Positions 1 through 7,011 of a DNA stretch of 64,000 nt are shown here, in pieces. Both the position numbers and the translations under genes were made by a program. This DNA comes from JBKQVT01 sp963727245 (GTDB taxonomy: Bacteria > Planctomycetota > Planctomycetia > Pirellulales > Thermoguttaceae). The stretch's first letter is position 1. Each line of letters begins with the position of its first letter. Under the pieces are notes generated by a model. It saw only the letters and a program-made list of their open reading frames with translations, had not been told where the DNA came from and did not search any database. Location of the stretch: NCBI GenBank assembly GCA_963727245.1, contig CAVSFO010000015.1:1-64000 (forward strand). The letters are read 5' to 3'.

Positions 1-1926
1 TGAATGCGTGTGTATTCTAGCGGGTGGAAGTCCCGCCTGGGAAGGGTCGCTTGCCCAGTAGCAATCGAAGCGGCGGAGGAGGCAACGAATCCGTCGGAGC
101 CTTCGATGGAAAGGATCACTTGGTGATCCCGCGAAGATGCAGGCCGTAACGCAAGTGAACGCTCGACGAGGCCCCGAAACGTATGATGCGGAAGCCGACC
201 TATCGGACAGGCGGGGAAGGCCAGCGTTGCAGAGGAAGCCAGCGACAAACGCACTCTGCAATTCCGCCGGGGTAGAGACGACGGCATGTATCGAAGGAAT
301 GCACAGGAAGCACGGGAAACCGATGATGACGGCGGCGGCAACCGCAACGGGCAGCCCGCGAGGGTCAGGCCCGGTCACGTCGGTGGCGGAGAGGCCCGTA
401 GTAGCGAAGAAACCGGGTAATGCCGGCGGAGCCAAGGGGCCTCAGTTCAAGGATCAGCGTACGCAAGAGCGAGGCAAAGGATGATTGGCGAAGAGCCTAC
501 CAACACCACTCCGTTGCAGAAACTCCGCGCGGCGCTGCATGACAAAGCGAAGAGTGCGCCCGGCTTTCGTTTCTACTCCCTGTACGACAAGGTGTATCGC
601 CGCGACGTGCTGGAAGCGGCCTACGCGCAATGCCGTGCCAACGGCGGAGCGCCCGGCGTGGACGGCCAAGCGTTCGAGGACATCGAGAAGTACGGGCCGG
701 ATCGATGGTTGGACGAACTGGCGGAGGAATTGCGAACGAAAAGGTATCAGCCGCAACCGGTGCGGCGGGTTTACCTGCCAAAACCGGATGGGAAGCAGAG
801 GCCGCTGGGGATTCCCACGATCCGCGACCGCGTGGTGCAAACCGCCGCGTTGCTGATCTTGGAACCGATCTTCGAGGCCGACCTGCAACCCGAACAATAC
901 GCCTATCGCGAGAACCACAGCGCCCTGGAGGCGGTGCAGGAAGTGCATCGCCTGCTGGGCCAGGGGTACCACGCGGTGGTCGATGCGGACCTGAGCGGGT
1001 ACTTCGATAGCATCCCGCACCCGGAACTGATGCTGTGTGTCGCCCGTCGCGTGAGCGACAAGGCCATGCTGCACCTGATGAAGCAATGGCTGGTGGCGCC
1101 AGTGGAAGAGACCGACGAGCGGGGCCATGTGCGACGTACCACGCGGAACAAGGACACGAAGCGCGGCACGCCGCAAGGCGCGCCGATTTCGCCCTTGTTG
1201 GCGAACCTGTACATGCGACGTTTCGTGCTGGGTTGGAAGACCCTCGGGCATGACGCCCGTTATCAGGCCCGGATCGTCAACTATGCCGACGACTTCGTGA
1301 TCCTGTGTCGTCGCCGGGCGGATGACGCCTTGGCGGCGATGCGCGACATGATGCGGCGGCTGAAATTGACGGTCAACGAGACGAAAACGCACGTCTGCCG
1401 CCTGCCTGCCGAGTCGTTCGACTTCCTAGGGTACACGTTCGGCCGGATGGATTCACCGCGAACGGGCGGGGCCTATCTCGGCGCGCGACCGGCGCGCAAG
1501 AAGGTGCTCGGGGTCTGCCATCAGCTCAACGAACTGGTGGGCCGATTGCCGACGTTCATTCGACCGGAGGCGTTGGTCTACCAGGTCAATCAGGTATTGC
1601 GCGGGTGGGCCAACTACTTCTGTTACGGAACCTATACCTCGGCGTTCCATGCGGTGCATCAGCACGCCTGTCGCCGGGTCCGTCGGTGGCTGCGGCGGAA
1701 ATTGGAGCTTGATGGGCAGGGATACCGCCAGTATCCCGACGGCTATCTGGAGCGAGAGCTTGGATTGCTGAACCTGACTCGATTTCCTCGCCGCTACTCG
1801 TGGGCGAAACCATGACCCTTGTCCGAGAGCCGGATGCGGGAAATCCGCCCGTCCGGTTCGATGAGCGGGAGGTGGAAACGGAGCACGGCATGCGACTATT
1901 GAGACACAGCCGGGGAAACCCCGAAA
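1..1926 (+). ncRNA. Group II intron RNA (5' end at or before the window edge)
   Basis: The maturase gene sits inside a structured non-coding frame. Upstream (1-480) is a G-rich domain I-like leader with no convincing gene. Downstream of the maturase stop is a canonical domain V hairpin at 1827-1859, which begins with GAGCCGG and closes with CCGGTTC; its catalytic triad reads AGC (1828-1830). A domain VI-like segment follows to about 1926. The exact 5' splice site cannot be placed because the upstream exon is barely in the window; a GTGTG-type start near position 8-12 is possible. The 3' third is duplicated immediately downstream (1960-2391), so the true 3' splice site is ambiguous. Confidence 0.8.
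481..1815 (+). CDS. ltrA: Group II intron reverse transcriptase/maturase
   Basis: This 444-residue intron-encoded protein is expected to splice and mobilise the surrounding intron by target-primed reverse transcription. Visible signatures are the N-terminal APGVDG and RPLGIPTIRDRVVQ blocks of the RT fingers, the active-site YADD at residues 268-271, the GTPQGAPISPLLANLYM block, and a C-terminal maturase (X/GIIM) segment with the VLRGWANYF motif. No HNH endonuclease domain follows, so this is an En-minus type. The ATG at 481 follows a purine-rich GAGGCAAAGG stretch. The frame is intact and the active-site aspartates are present, so the protein may be functional. The last ~108 codons are repeated in the downstream duplication. 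Confidence 0.93.
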   Translation: MIGEEPTNTTPLQKLRAALHDKAKSAPGFRFYSLYDKVYRRDVLEAAYAQCRANGGAPGVDGQAFEDIEKYGPDRWLDELAEELRTKRYQPQPVRRVYLPKPDGKQRPLGIPTIRDRVVQTAALLILEPIFEADLQPEQYAYRENHSALEAVQEVHRLLGQGYHAVVDADLSGYFDSIPHPELMLCVARRVSDKAMLHLMKQWLVAPVEETDERGHVRRTTRNKDTKRGTPQGAPISPLLANLYMRRFVLGWKTLGHDARYQARIVNYADDFVILCRRRADDALAAMRDMMRRLKLTVNETKTHVCRLPAESFDFLGYTFGRMDSPRTGGAYLGARPARKKVLGVCHQLNELVGRLPTFIRPEALVYQVNQVLRGWANYFCYGTYTSAFHAVHQHACRRVRRWLRRKLELDGQGYRQYPDGYLERELGLLNLTRFPRRYSWAKP

Positions 1927-1959
1927 AGAAAGCGAAGCACCGCGCGCGCTGGCGACCGG

Positions 1960-2280
1960 CGCAAGAAGGTGCTCGGGGTCTGCCATCAGCTCAACGAACT
2001 GGTGGGCCGATTGCCGACGTTCATTCGACCGGAGGCGTTGGTCTACCAGGTCAATCAGGTATTGCGCGGGTGGGCCAACTACTTCTGTTACGGAACCTAT
2101 ACCTCGGCGTTCCATGCGGTGCATCAGCACGCCTGTCGCCGGGTCCGTCGGTGGCTGCGGCGGAAATTGGAGCTTGATGGGCAGGGATACCGCCAGTATC
2201 CCGACGGCTATCTGGAGCGAGAGCTTGGATTGCTGAACCTGACTCGATTTCCTCGCCGCTACTCGTGGGCGAAACCATGA
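1960..2280 (+). pseudogene. C-terminal maturase fragment in the duplicated intron end
   Basis: This segment encodes about the last 105 residues of the intron maturase, identical to the full-length copy, starting at the duplication boundary. It lacks the RT palm and any RBS. It is a by-product of the 432-bp duplication and should not produce an active protein, although the attached domain V remains intact. Confidence 0.85.
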
Positions 2281-2391
2281 CCCTTGTCCGAGAGCCGGAT
2301 GCGGGAAATCCGCCCGTCCGGTTCGATGAGCGGGAGGTGGAAACGGAGCACGGCATGCGACTATTGAGACACAGCCGGGGAAACCCCGAAA
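1960..2391 (+). repeat. Second copy of the intron 3' end (432-bp direct duplication)
   Basis: Bases 1960-2391 repeat 1495-1926 at a constant offset of 465 with no difference noticed by eye. The unit covers the end of the maturase gene, domain V (second copy at 2292-2324) and the domain VI region. A spacer of about 33 bp separates the copies. Near the left junction both copies share a GACCGGCG(CG)CAAG context, differing by a 2-bp GC step. This could be a tandem duplication by slippage or recombination, or a 5'-truncated second intron insertion. Confidence 0.9.
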
Positions 2392-2397
2392 CAGAAT

Positions 2398-2988
2398 ATG
2401 TCGAAGCCTACCCCACCGCGCCACCTCTCGACTCTACCGCTTGTTTCGCGTTTGTCTCGCCCCTGGAGGGGAGTCGCTTTGGGAAACACTCGACTAACTC
2501 GGCGATTGATCGTCGCAATGGTTGTCCTATCAATGGCCTACGTTGGTTTCACGTGGCTGCTGGTTTGCATTTATGTTTCGCCCCCATTTACGTTAAGCGG
2601 CGCCGTCCCACGGGTGGTGCATTTTGCCACGCTCGACGTGGGCAGCGTCGTTCTCCTTTTGGTGTTTGTGTTTCTTGGCGTGCTCGCCCGCCACAAAGAC
2701 AGCGGCGGAAGCAAGCAGGATTTGATCGTGCTTGTTTTTCTGTTTCTGGAGGCGGGCATACTTGCACTTTCCTTGGAGCAATTCGTGACCGCCTGGAGCA
2801 GCGGCAACGTCGCCACGAAACAGTGCGCCTTGGCCAACGGCGTTGGGATGCTCGGGGTCGGCTGGCTCATGCCGGTATGCTTGTTCTGCGGCCGCCTCCT
2901 ACGGGAGGCCGGTAAAAGGGGCGGGCGGAGAGGTGAGGATAGCGGCGAGGTGGGAAGTTCTGGGACACGAGAGGGGGACACGAAATGA
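2398..2988 (+). CDS. Hypothetical four-helix membrane protein
   Basis: This 196-residue protein has about four hydrophobic segments (roughly residues 37-61, 78-98, 108-125 and 145-165) and a basic, charged C-terminal tail rich in G, R and E. I do not recognise the family. The ATG lies only 7 bp after the duplicated intron end and has no Shine-Dalgarno sequence, so the intron may have replaced its native leader or removed part of its N-terminus. No neighbouring gene explains its role. Confidence 0.5.
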   Translation: MSKPTPPRHLSTLPLVSRLSRPWRGVALGNTRLTRRLIVAMVVLSMAYVGFTWLLVCIYVSPPFTLSGAVPRVVHFATLDVGSVVLLLVFVFLGVLARHKDSGGSKQDLIVLVFLFLEAGILALSLEQFVTAWSSGNVATKQCALANGVGMLGVGWLMPVCLFCGRLLREAGKRGGRRGEDSGEVGSSGTREGDTK

Positions 2989-3009
2989 CACGAATGAGAC
3001 ACGAACGTG

Positions 3010-3080
3010 GACATGCGTGGTTATTGACCAGCGGAGGCGATCGTGATAGTCCCTGCCGGGATAAGCGCCTGTGCCCCTTT
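3010..3080. repeat. REP-like imperfect palindrome, copy 1
   Basis: The element begins GGACATGCGTGGTTATTGAC and ends GGATAAGCGCCTGTGCCCC. Its termini are imperfect inverted repeats, and a GGAGGCGATCGTGA core with GTCCCTGCCGGG follows. A closer-to-perfect copy lies at 4208-4282, so the gene at 3159-4163 is bracketed by two elements in the same orientation. Confidence 0.75.
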
Positions 3081-3158
3081 TTCTCCCGACGCAACAAAGT
3101 GACTACCGGTGACGTAACAAACGTATCACATTCCAAACCACGTTGAGGAGCACTCCCC

Positions 3159-4163
3159 ATGGCCCTTTGGAGAGCCGTATTGCAGGCGACAACGGCTTGC
3201 TGCGCGCTGGCCGGCGCGCTGGCGGGCCACGCCGCCGAATCGCCGGCAAAACGCGCGGGCTTGGCGGTCCTCCAACCCACATCCTGCCGTAGCAGTACCA
3301 TCCGATATCGGGTTGTCGCCGTCATCGAGCAGCCGCCCGGCGGGAATGATCTCCGCGCGGGAGATACCGTGGATGAGGACATTCCCGAAGCTGAGCGGAG
3401 CGGAACCGGCTGGACCAGTGATGACGACAATGACCTGTTGGCCAGGTACCAAGGTTGGGTTTATCTGAGAAGAATCCGTTTCGAGGGTGGCTCGTTCCGC
3501 CTCGGCGACGGATTTGGGACCAGGCTTTCGGACCTGAAGAAGGACCCCCAACGTATCGCGGAGCACGAGACGAAGGCCTTCCAGGAAATTGTGAAGCTTC
3601 GCGCCGCGAAGACGGTGGCGGAGGAGGCCAAGGCGTTTCCCGCCGTGGTGGCGTCCACCGCAACGCCATCGGCGATCTTTCTTATCGAGGCGCAGGACCT
3701 GATGCGCCGTCCGGGGCTAAGGGACGACGACCGCGTGAACCTTTCGGAGGGCGCGCTGCGGCTGGCCCTCCGCCCTGATATTCCCTTGGACCTGCGGTGG
3801 GAGGCGAAGGGGCTTATCAGCGTTACTCTGCAGGGGTTTGTCGACCACGCGAAATGTCACGCCCAGTGCGGGCGGGTCACCGGGACGCTGCTGGATGCCT
3901 TCCACGATTCGGTCATCGGGCCGAAGCGAGACCTTGACTATACAAGCTTCCTCTTCAACTCGCTGCTTGGTCAATGGCTCAGCCCGCAGATCGTGGGATG
4001 GGTCCCGAAGCTCAGAGAACGTCTCCCGGCGTTTGCGAGCGACGCGGCGGTCTACGAACAACAACTCGAAGACGCAGGAAGGAAGCCCGACGCGGACATG
4101 GTGAGGAAGCGAACATCCCAGGAGATCGACTATTTTTCGAAACACCCGGCCGGAAAGAAGTGA
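3159..4163 (+). CDS. Hypothetical secreted protein
   Basis: This 334-residue protein has an N-terminal signal peptide (hydrophobic stretch about residues 6-24, with AGHAAES near the cleavage region). The ATG is preceded by GAGGAG (about 3145-3150) at good spacing. The mature part is charged and mostly helical in appearance, with no motif I recognise. It is bracketed by two copies of a REP-like palindrome (3010-3080 and 4208-4282). No operon partner is visible. Confidence 0.65.
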   Translation: MALWRAVLQATTACCALAGALAGHAAESPAKRAGLAVLQPTSCRSSTIRYRVVAVIEQPPGGNDLRAGDTVDEDIPEAERSGTGWTSDDDNDLLARYQGWVYLRRIRFEGGSFRLGDGFGTRLSDLKKDPQRIAEHETKAFQEIVKLRAAKTVAEEAKAFPAVVASTATPSAIFLIEAQDLMRRPGLRDDDRVNLSEGALRLALRPDIPLDLRWEAKGLISVTLQGFVDHAKCHAQCGRVTGTLLDAFHDSVIGPKRDLDYTSFLFNSLLGQWLSPQIVGWVPKLRERLPAFASDAAVYEQQLEDAGRKPDADMVRKRTSQEIDYFSKHPAGKK

Positions 4164-4207
4164 CCCGTGGGCTCGCGCGGTCCGGCGAGGGCGGCCGTGA
4201 GGCGAAA

Positions 4208-4282
4208 GGGGGGACATGCGAGCTTATTGACGAACGGAGGCGATCGTGACAGTCCCTGTCGGGATAAGCGCGCCTGTCCCCC
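4208..4282. repeat. REP-like imperfect palindrome, copy 2
   Basis: The left arm GGGGGACATGCGAGCTTAT pairs with the right arm ATAAGCGCGCCTGTCCCCC (two mismatches over 19 bp). The shared core is GGAGGCGATCGTGACAGTCC. A T-rich tract follows, so the hairpin could also act as a terminator for the gene ending at 4163. This geometry is typical of REP/REPIN units mobilised by RAYT transposases. Confidence 0.8.
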
Positions 4283-4602
4283 TTTTTCTCTCTTTTTCTC
4301 CGCGAGATCAAGCACGCCCCGAGCCAGGCGTCGCTTCGGATACGGAAGGCACACCCGAGCCCAGCGGGGCAGCCGCGAAGCGGGTCACGGCCGATGGGAA
4401 ACGAGGAGGCGAACAAGACCGTTCTTGCCCGCAGGGGTTTATAGGAGTGGGCAGTCTTTGATTTGCTCAGATCGCAAGAAACAAAGGCTCCGTCCCCTTG
4501 AGACCGACTCCAAGATGGGTGTCGGTTGCGATATTAGATGCCCCCCTTGGTCGGGTTTGGTGGAGCGGCAGCGGGCGGCACTATTTTTGCGAGGAGGCAC
4601 CA
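4283..4602. other. Intergenic leader of the radical SAM locus
   Basis: I see no convincing gene in these 320 bases. They hold the tail of the upstream palindrome and the likely promoter and leader of the radical SAM gene. The only clear signal is the ribosome binding site GAGGAG at 4591-4596, 6 bases before the ATG at 4603. Confidence 0.5.
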
Positions 4603-5981
4603 ATGCCCAAGATCCTGTTCCATTCCTATCGCGGCAACCCATGGGAATTCGATATCGTCTCCCGGAGGATTGCCCCCGCCGAGCCTTCCGGCCCCGGGAA
4701 AGCCCATCAGGCAACGGACGGAAGGTTCTTTGGCGACATGCGCGGCGTGTCCCGTGAAGAGTTCGACGACCAGATCAACAATCACGCCGAAATCCTCATT
4801 CTGAACGTCACGGATCGCTGCAACCTTCGCTGCAAGTATTGCGTGTTTTCCGGGGCCTATTGCGGCCAGCGGGTTCACGGCTCTGCGACGATGAGCCTCG
4901 ATACTGCGATGCGCGGCATTGACCAGTTCATTGCCCGCACCGGCAAGACGCTCCAGAATCCGGAAAAGAAACTGTCGATCGGTTTCTATGGCGGTGAACC
5001 GCTGCTGGCGTTCGACCTGATCCGTGAGGTTCTCGACAGGGTGCACGGGGCCGAGTATTCGCAACTCGCCGGGCGACTGACCCACTCCATCACCACGAAC
5101 GGGACCCTGCTGGACGAGGAGAAGGTCGAGGTTCTCGTGAAGTACGGCGTTTCCATGCAGGTCAGTCTTGACGGCCCGCAGGAACTCCACGACCGCAACC
5201 GCGTCTGGCCCGATGGCTCGGGGACGTTCGGAGCCGTGGTGCGCAACCTGGAAGGCGCTTGCCAACGGTTTCCCGACTTCTTCGCGTCTTTCGCCTACGT
5301 TGTCACGATGTTCGCGCCGCTGCGTTACCTCCAGCGCGCTGCGTTCTTCGACTCGCATCCACTCTTCCAGGGCCACCAGTTCCGCGTCACGTCGGTGGCC
5401 ACGGCGAACTGCGACCTGGCTTTCGACACGTCCGAGGAAGAAAAGGACCGCGTCGAGTTTGCCGCGCTGCTGCGGCAGTTTCATGGCAGAGCCGTGCAGC
5501 GCGATACCGCGGCGCCGCCTTCGAGTCCGGGCTCGTCTCCCAGAACCTCGCGCGATTCCGCCAGGCCCAAGGTGAGACGGGCACGGCGACCCTCGGCCCC
5601 AATGGCTGTTGCATCCCCGGCCAGCGGCGCATTTTGCTGTCGACGGCTGGCCGCTACCACCTCTGCGACAAGGTCACGCAAAACGAGCGGTTGTCGCTGG
5701 GGGACGTGAATTCCGGCGTTTGTGCGGACCGCGCGTGGAAGATTTACAACGATTACCTGGCATTGAGCCGCGACGACTGCCTGAGCTGCCCGCTGGGAAA
5801 CATCTGTAGTTACTGCCCGGCGTCCGCGCTGGAGGGCGATTATATGGGCGTTTCCTCAAAGCGCTTTCAATGCGCCTCCAACCTGCCGTACACCAGGCAA
5901 CTGCTTGAAGTCTATGCGTCCATCATGGAAGACGTGCCGCAAGAAGACCTTGACAGGTGGATTGCGCCACGGCTAACTTAA
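4603..5981 (+). CDS. Radical SAM/SPASM peptide maturase (one frameshift)
   Basis: Predicted to install thioether or other radical-generated crosslinks on a ribosomal precursor peptide. After a ~70-residue N-terminal extension comes the [4Fe-4S]-SAM motif CNLRCKYC (Cys 73, 77, 80), then FYGGEPLL and a TTNGTLL strand. A C-terminal SPASM-type region carries many cysteines (GCCIPG, CLSCPLGNICSYC, FQC). The order and spacing resemble Cys-rich-peptide rSAM maturases of the clostridial CcpM/CLI_3235 type; that match is from memory. The start is fixed by GAGGAG at 4591. The frame changes near 5510, consistent with one G lost from a GCGGGCG context; the total length is one base short of 460 codons. 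Two Cys-rich peptide genes and an ABC exporter follow. The frameshift could be a sequencing error or genuine inactivation. Confidence 0.85.
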
Positions 5982-6002
5982 GATAGCGACCTATTAGCAA
6001 GT

Positions 6003-6083
6003 GTAGGGTGGGTCGAGCGGAGCAAGACCCACCAAAAGCGGCGAGAAACCCGTGGTGGGGCTCGCTCCGCTCGACCCACCGTA
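6003..6083. repeat. GGGTGGGTCGAG palindromic repeat, copy 1
   Basis: An 81-bp inverted repeat. The left arm GTAGGGTGGGTCGAGCGGAG and the right arm CTCCGCTCGACCCACCGTAC enclose ACCCACCA...TGGTGGGG inner arms. The same family recurs at 6407, 6868, 21669, 35968 and, as a half copy, at 17869. This copy lies between the maturase gene and the first precursor-like peptide. Confidence 0.92.
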
Positions 6084-6180
6084 CAGATTTGCGACCTTTC
6101 GCGACAGATACGCGGTAGACAAGGCGTGTCACGTATTGAATTGTGGCGTCTTGGAAACACCAAGTCGAAGGAGACTGGTT

Positions 6181-6354
6181 ATGTGCTCGTGCAATTGTCA
6201 GTGTTCGTGTTCAGGGGATACTGATGGCACTTGGTCTTACGGGGATGGGCAGGGTACGAATGGGACCGCCTCTGCCGGCCTGCAAAATACGCGGGCTGGG
6301 ATGAGCCTGAAGTTCTTGCGGGACGCCATCGCCGAGCTGGTCATCGTCAACTGA
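6181..6354 (+). CDS. Cys-rich RiPP precursor-like peptide 1
   Basis: A 57-residue peptide beginning MCSCNCQCSCSGDTDG, so five cysteines alternate in the first ten residues. A Gly/Ser/Thr-rich middle follows, then a C-terminal amphipathic block SLKFLRDAIAELVIVN. The start is secured by AAGGAG at 6168-6173, 7 bases before the ATG. The second peptide gene (6594) shares both the N-terminal Cys block and the C-terminal LRDAIA block, which marks them as paralogues. Lying between a radical SAM/SPASM enzyme and an ABC exporter, it is the likely substrate. The Cys-rich putative core is at the N-terminus and the conserved helix is C-terminal, opposite to the usual leader-core order. A small metal-binding peptide is the main alternative. 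Confidence 0.8.
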   Translation: MCSCNCQCSCSGDTDGTWSYGDGQGTNGTASAGLQNTRAGMSLKFLRDAIAELVIVN

Positions 6355-6406
6355 GTCGTCGTCAAGAGCGACGCGGAAGAGACGCGCGTTCCGCTCCAAG
6401 AGGGCC

Positions 6407-6501
6407 GCAGGGTGGGGCGAGCGGCGAAGCGGTGAGCCCCGTCAGAACTCCCAAGAGACCGATGGTGGGGCTCGCCGCCAAGGCGGCTCGACCCACCCTA
6501 C
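6407..6501. repeat. GGGTGGGTCGAG palindromic repeat, copy 2
   Basis: A 95-bp inverted repeat of the same family as 6003-6083. Its left arm is slightly degenerate (GCAGGGTGGGGCGAGCGGCG) and its right arm ends GCTCGACCCACCCTAC. It separates the two precursor-like genes and ends 92 bp before the second start codon. Confidence 0.9.
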
Positions 6502-6593
6502 GGTTGCCGCCATGAAAGGAGGTGAGCATCTCGTAGAAAATCCGCGTGACGTGTTGCGTTGCTATAACGAAATCAGGTAATAGGAGGGTGAAT

Positions 6594-6812
6594 ATGTGTA
6601 GCTTTGCTTGTTCTTGCCAATGTGGTTGTTCCGATGACAGTTCGCAAGTCGGTTCATCCGGTGGTGTGGACAGCGGAGTCAACAGCGGCCAGAGCGCTAT
6701 GGGATTCGTGTCCAAGCCCGAAATCGGCAGGGAGCTCTTGCGGGACGCCATCGCGGGGCTGGAAATCGTTGATGAGCCTATCCTTCTTGCGCAAGGCGAT
6801 CGTGGAGCTTGA
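6594..6812 (+). CDS. Cys-rich RiPP precursor-like peptide 2
   Basis: A 72-residue peptide starting MCSFACSCQCGCSDDSS, followed by a Ser/Gly-rich linker and ELLRDAIAGLEIVDEP. The RBS AGGAGGG (about 6581-6587) sits 6 bases before the ATG, so the start is firm. Compared with peptide 1, the N-terminal pattern MCS-x-x-C-x-C-x-C-x-C and the LRDAIA-x-L-x-IV block are conserved while the linker diverges. That pattern suits a recognition element plus a modified Cys segment. The next frame carries a second helix-like block (see 6773-6858), so this reading frame may be truncated by an indel. Confidence 0.8.
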   Translation: MCSFACSCQCGCSDDSSQVGSSGGVDSGVNSGQSAMGFVSKPEIGRELLRDAIAGLEIVDEPILLAQGDRGA

Positions 6813-6858
6813 GGGCGTCGCTACGGAGGACGATGCGGAGCTTGCGGTCGTCGCCTGA
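6773..6858 (+). other. Out-of-frame second C-terminal block of peptide 2
   Basis: In the +1 frame relative to peptide 2, this segment reads MSLSFLRKAIVELEGVATED and then continues to a stop at 6858. It closely resembles the C-terminal block of peptide 1 (MSLKFLRDAIAELVIVN). Either peptide 2 originally had two tandem helix blocks and now carries a one-base insertion near 6765-6775, or this is the remnant of a third precursor. Confidence 0.55.
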
Positions 6859-6867
6859 CGGACAGCC

Positions 6868-6962
6868 GTAGGGTGGGTCGAGCGGCGAAGCCGCGAGCCC
6901 CACCAGAACTCGCAAGGGACCGATGGTGGGGCTCGCCGCCAAGGCGGCTCGACCCACCCTAC
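6868..6962. repeat. GGGTGGGTCGAG palindromic repeat, copy 3
   Basis: A 95-bp inverted repeat nearly identical in its right half to the 6407-6501 copy, including a shared GGTGGGGCTCGCCGCCAAGG segment. It lies between the second peptide and the exporter gene, so each of the three gene starts downstream of the maturase is preceded by one copy. Confidence 0.92.
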
Positions 6963-7011
6963 CATTTGCCACCTTCCGCAGCCGAAACTGTTGAGGTATG
7001 AGGTGCCAACG

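Noticed and set aside
137..484. Open frame upstream of the intron maturase
   Set aside because: It lies in the structured domain I region of the group II intron, has no RBS or protein-like composition, and overlaps the real start.
5505..5520. Programmed ribosomal frameshift in the maturase
   Set aside because: No slippery heptamer is seen, and the same kind of indel occurs in many unrelated genes in the window.
5259..5981. Separate gene for the SPASM half of the maturase
   Set aside because: Its first ~85 codons are shadow sequence of the upstream frame; the SPASM part continues the same protein after an indel.
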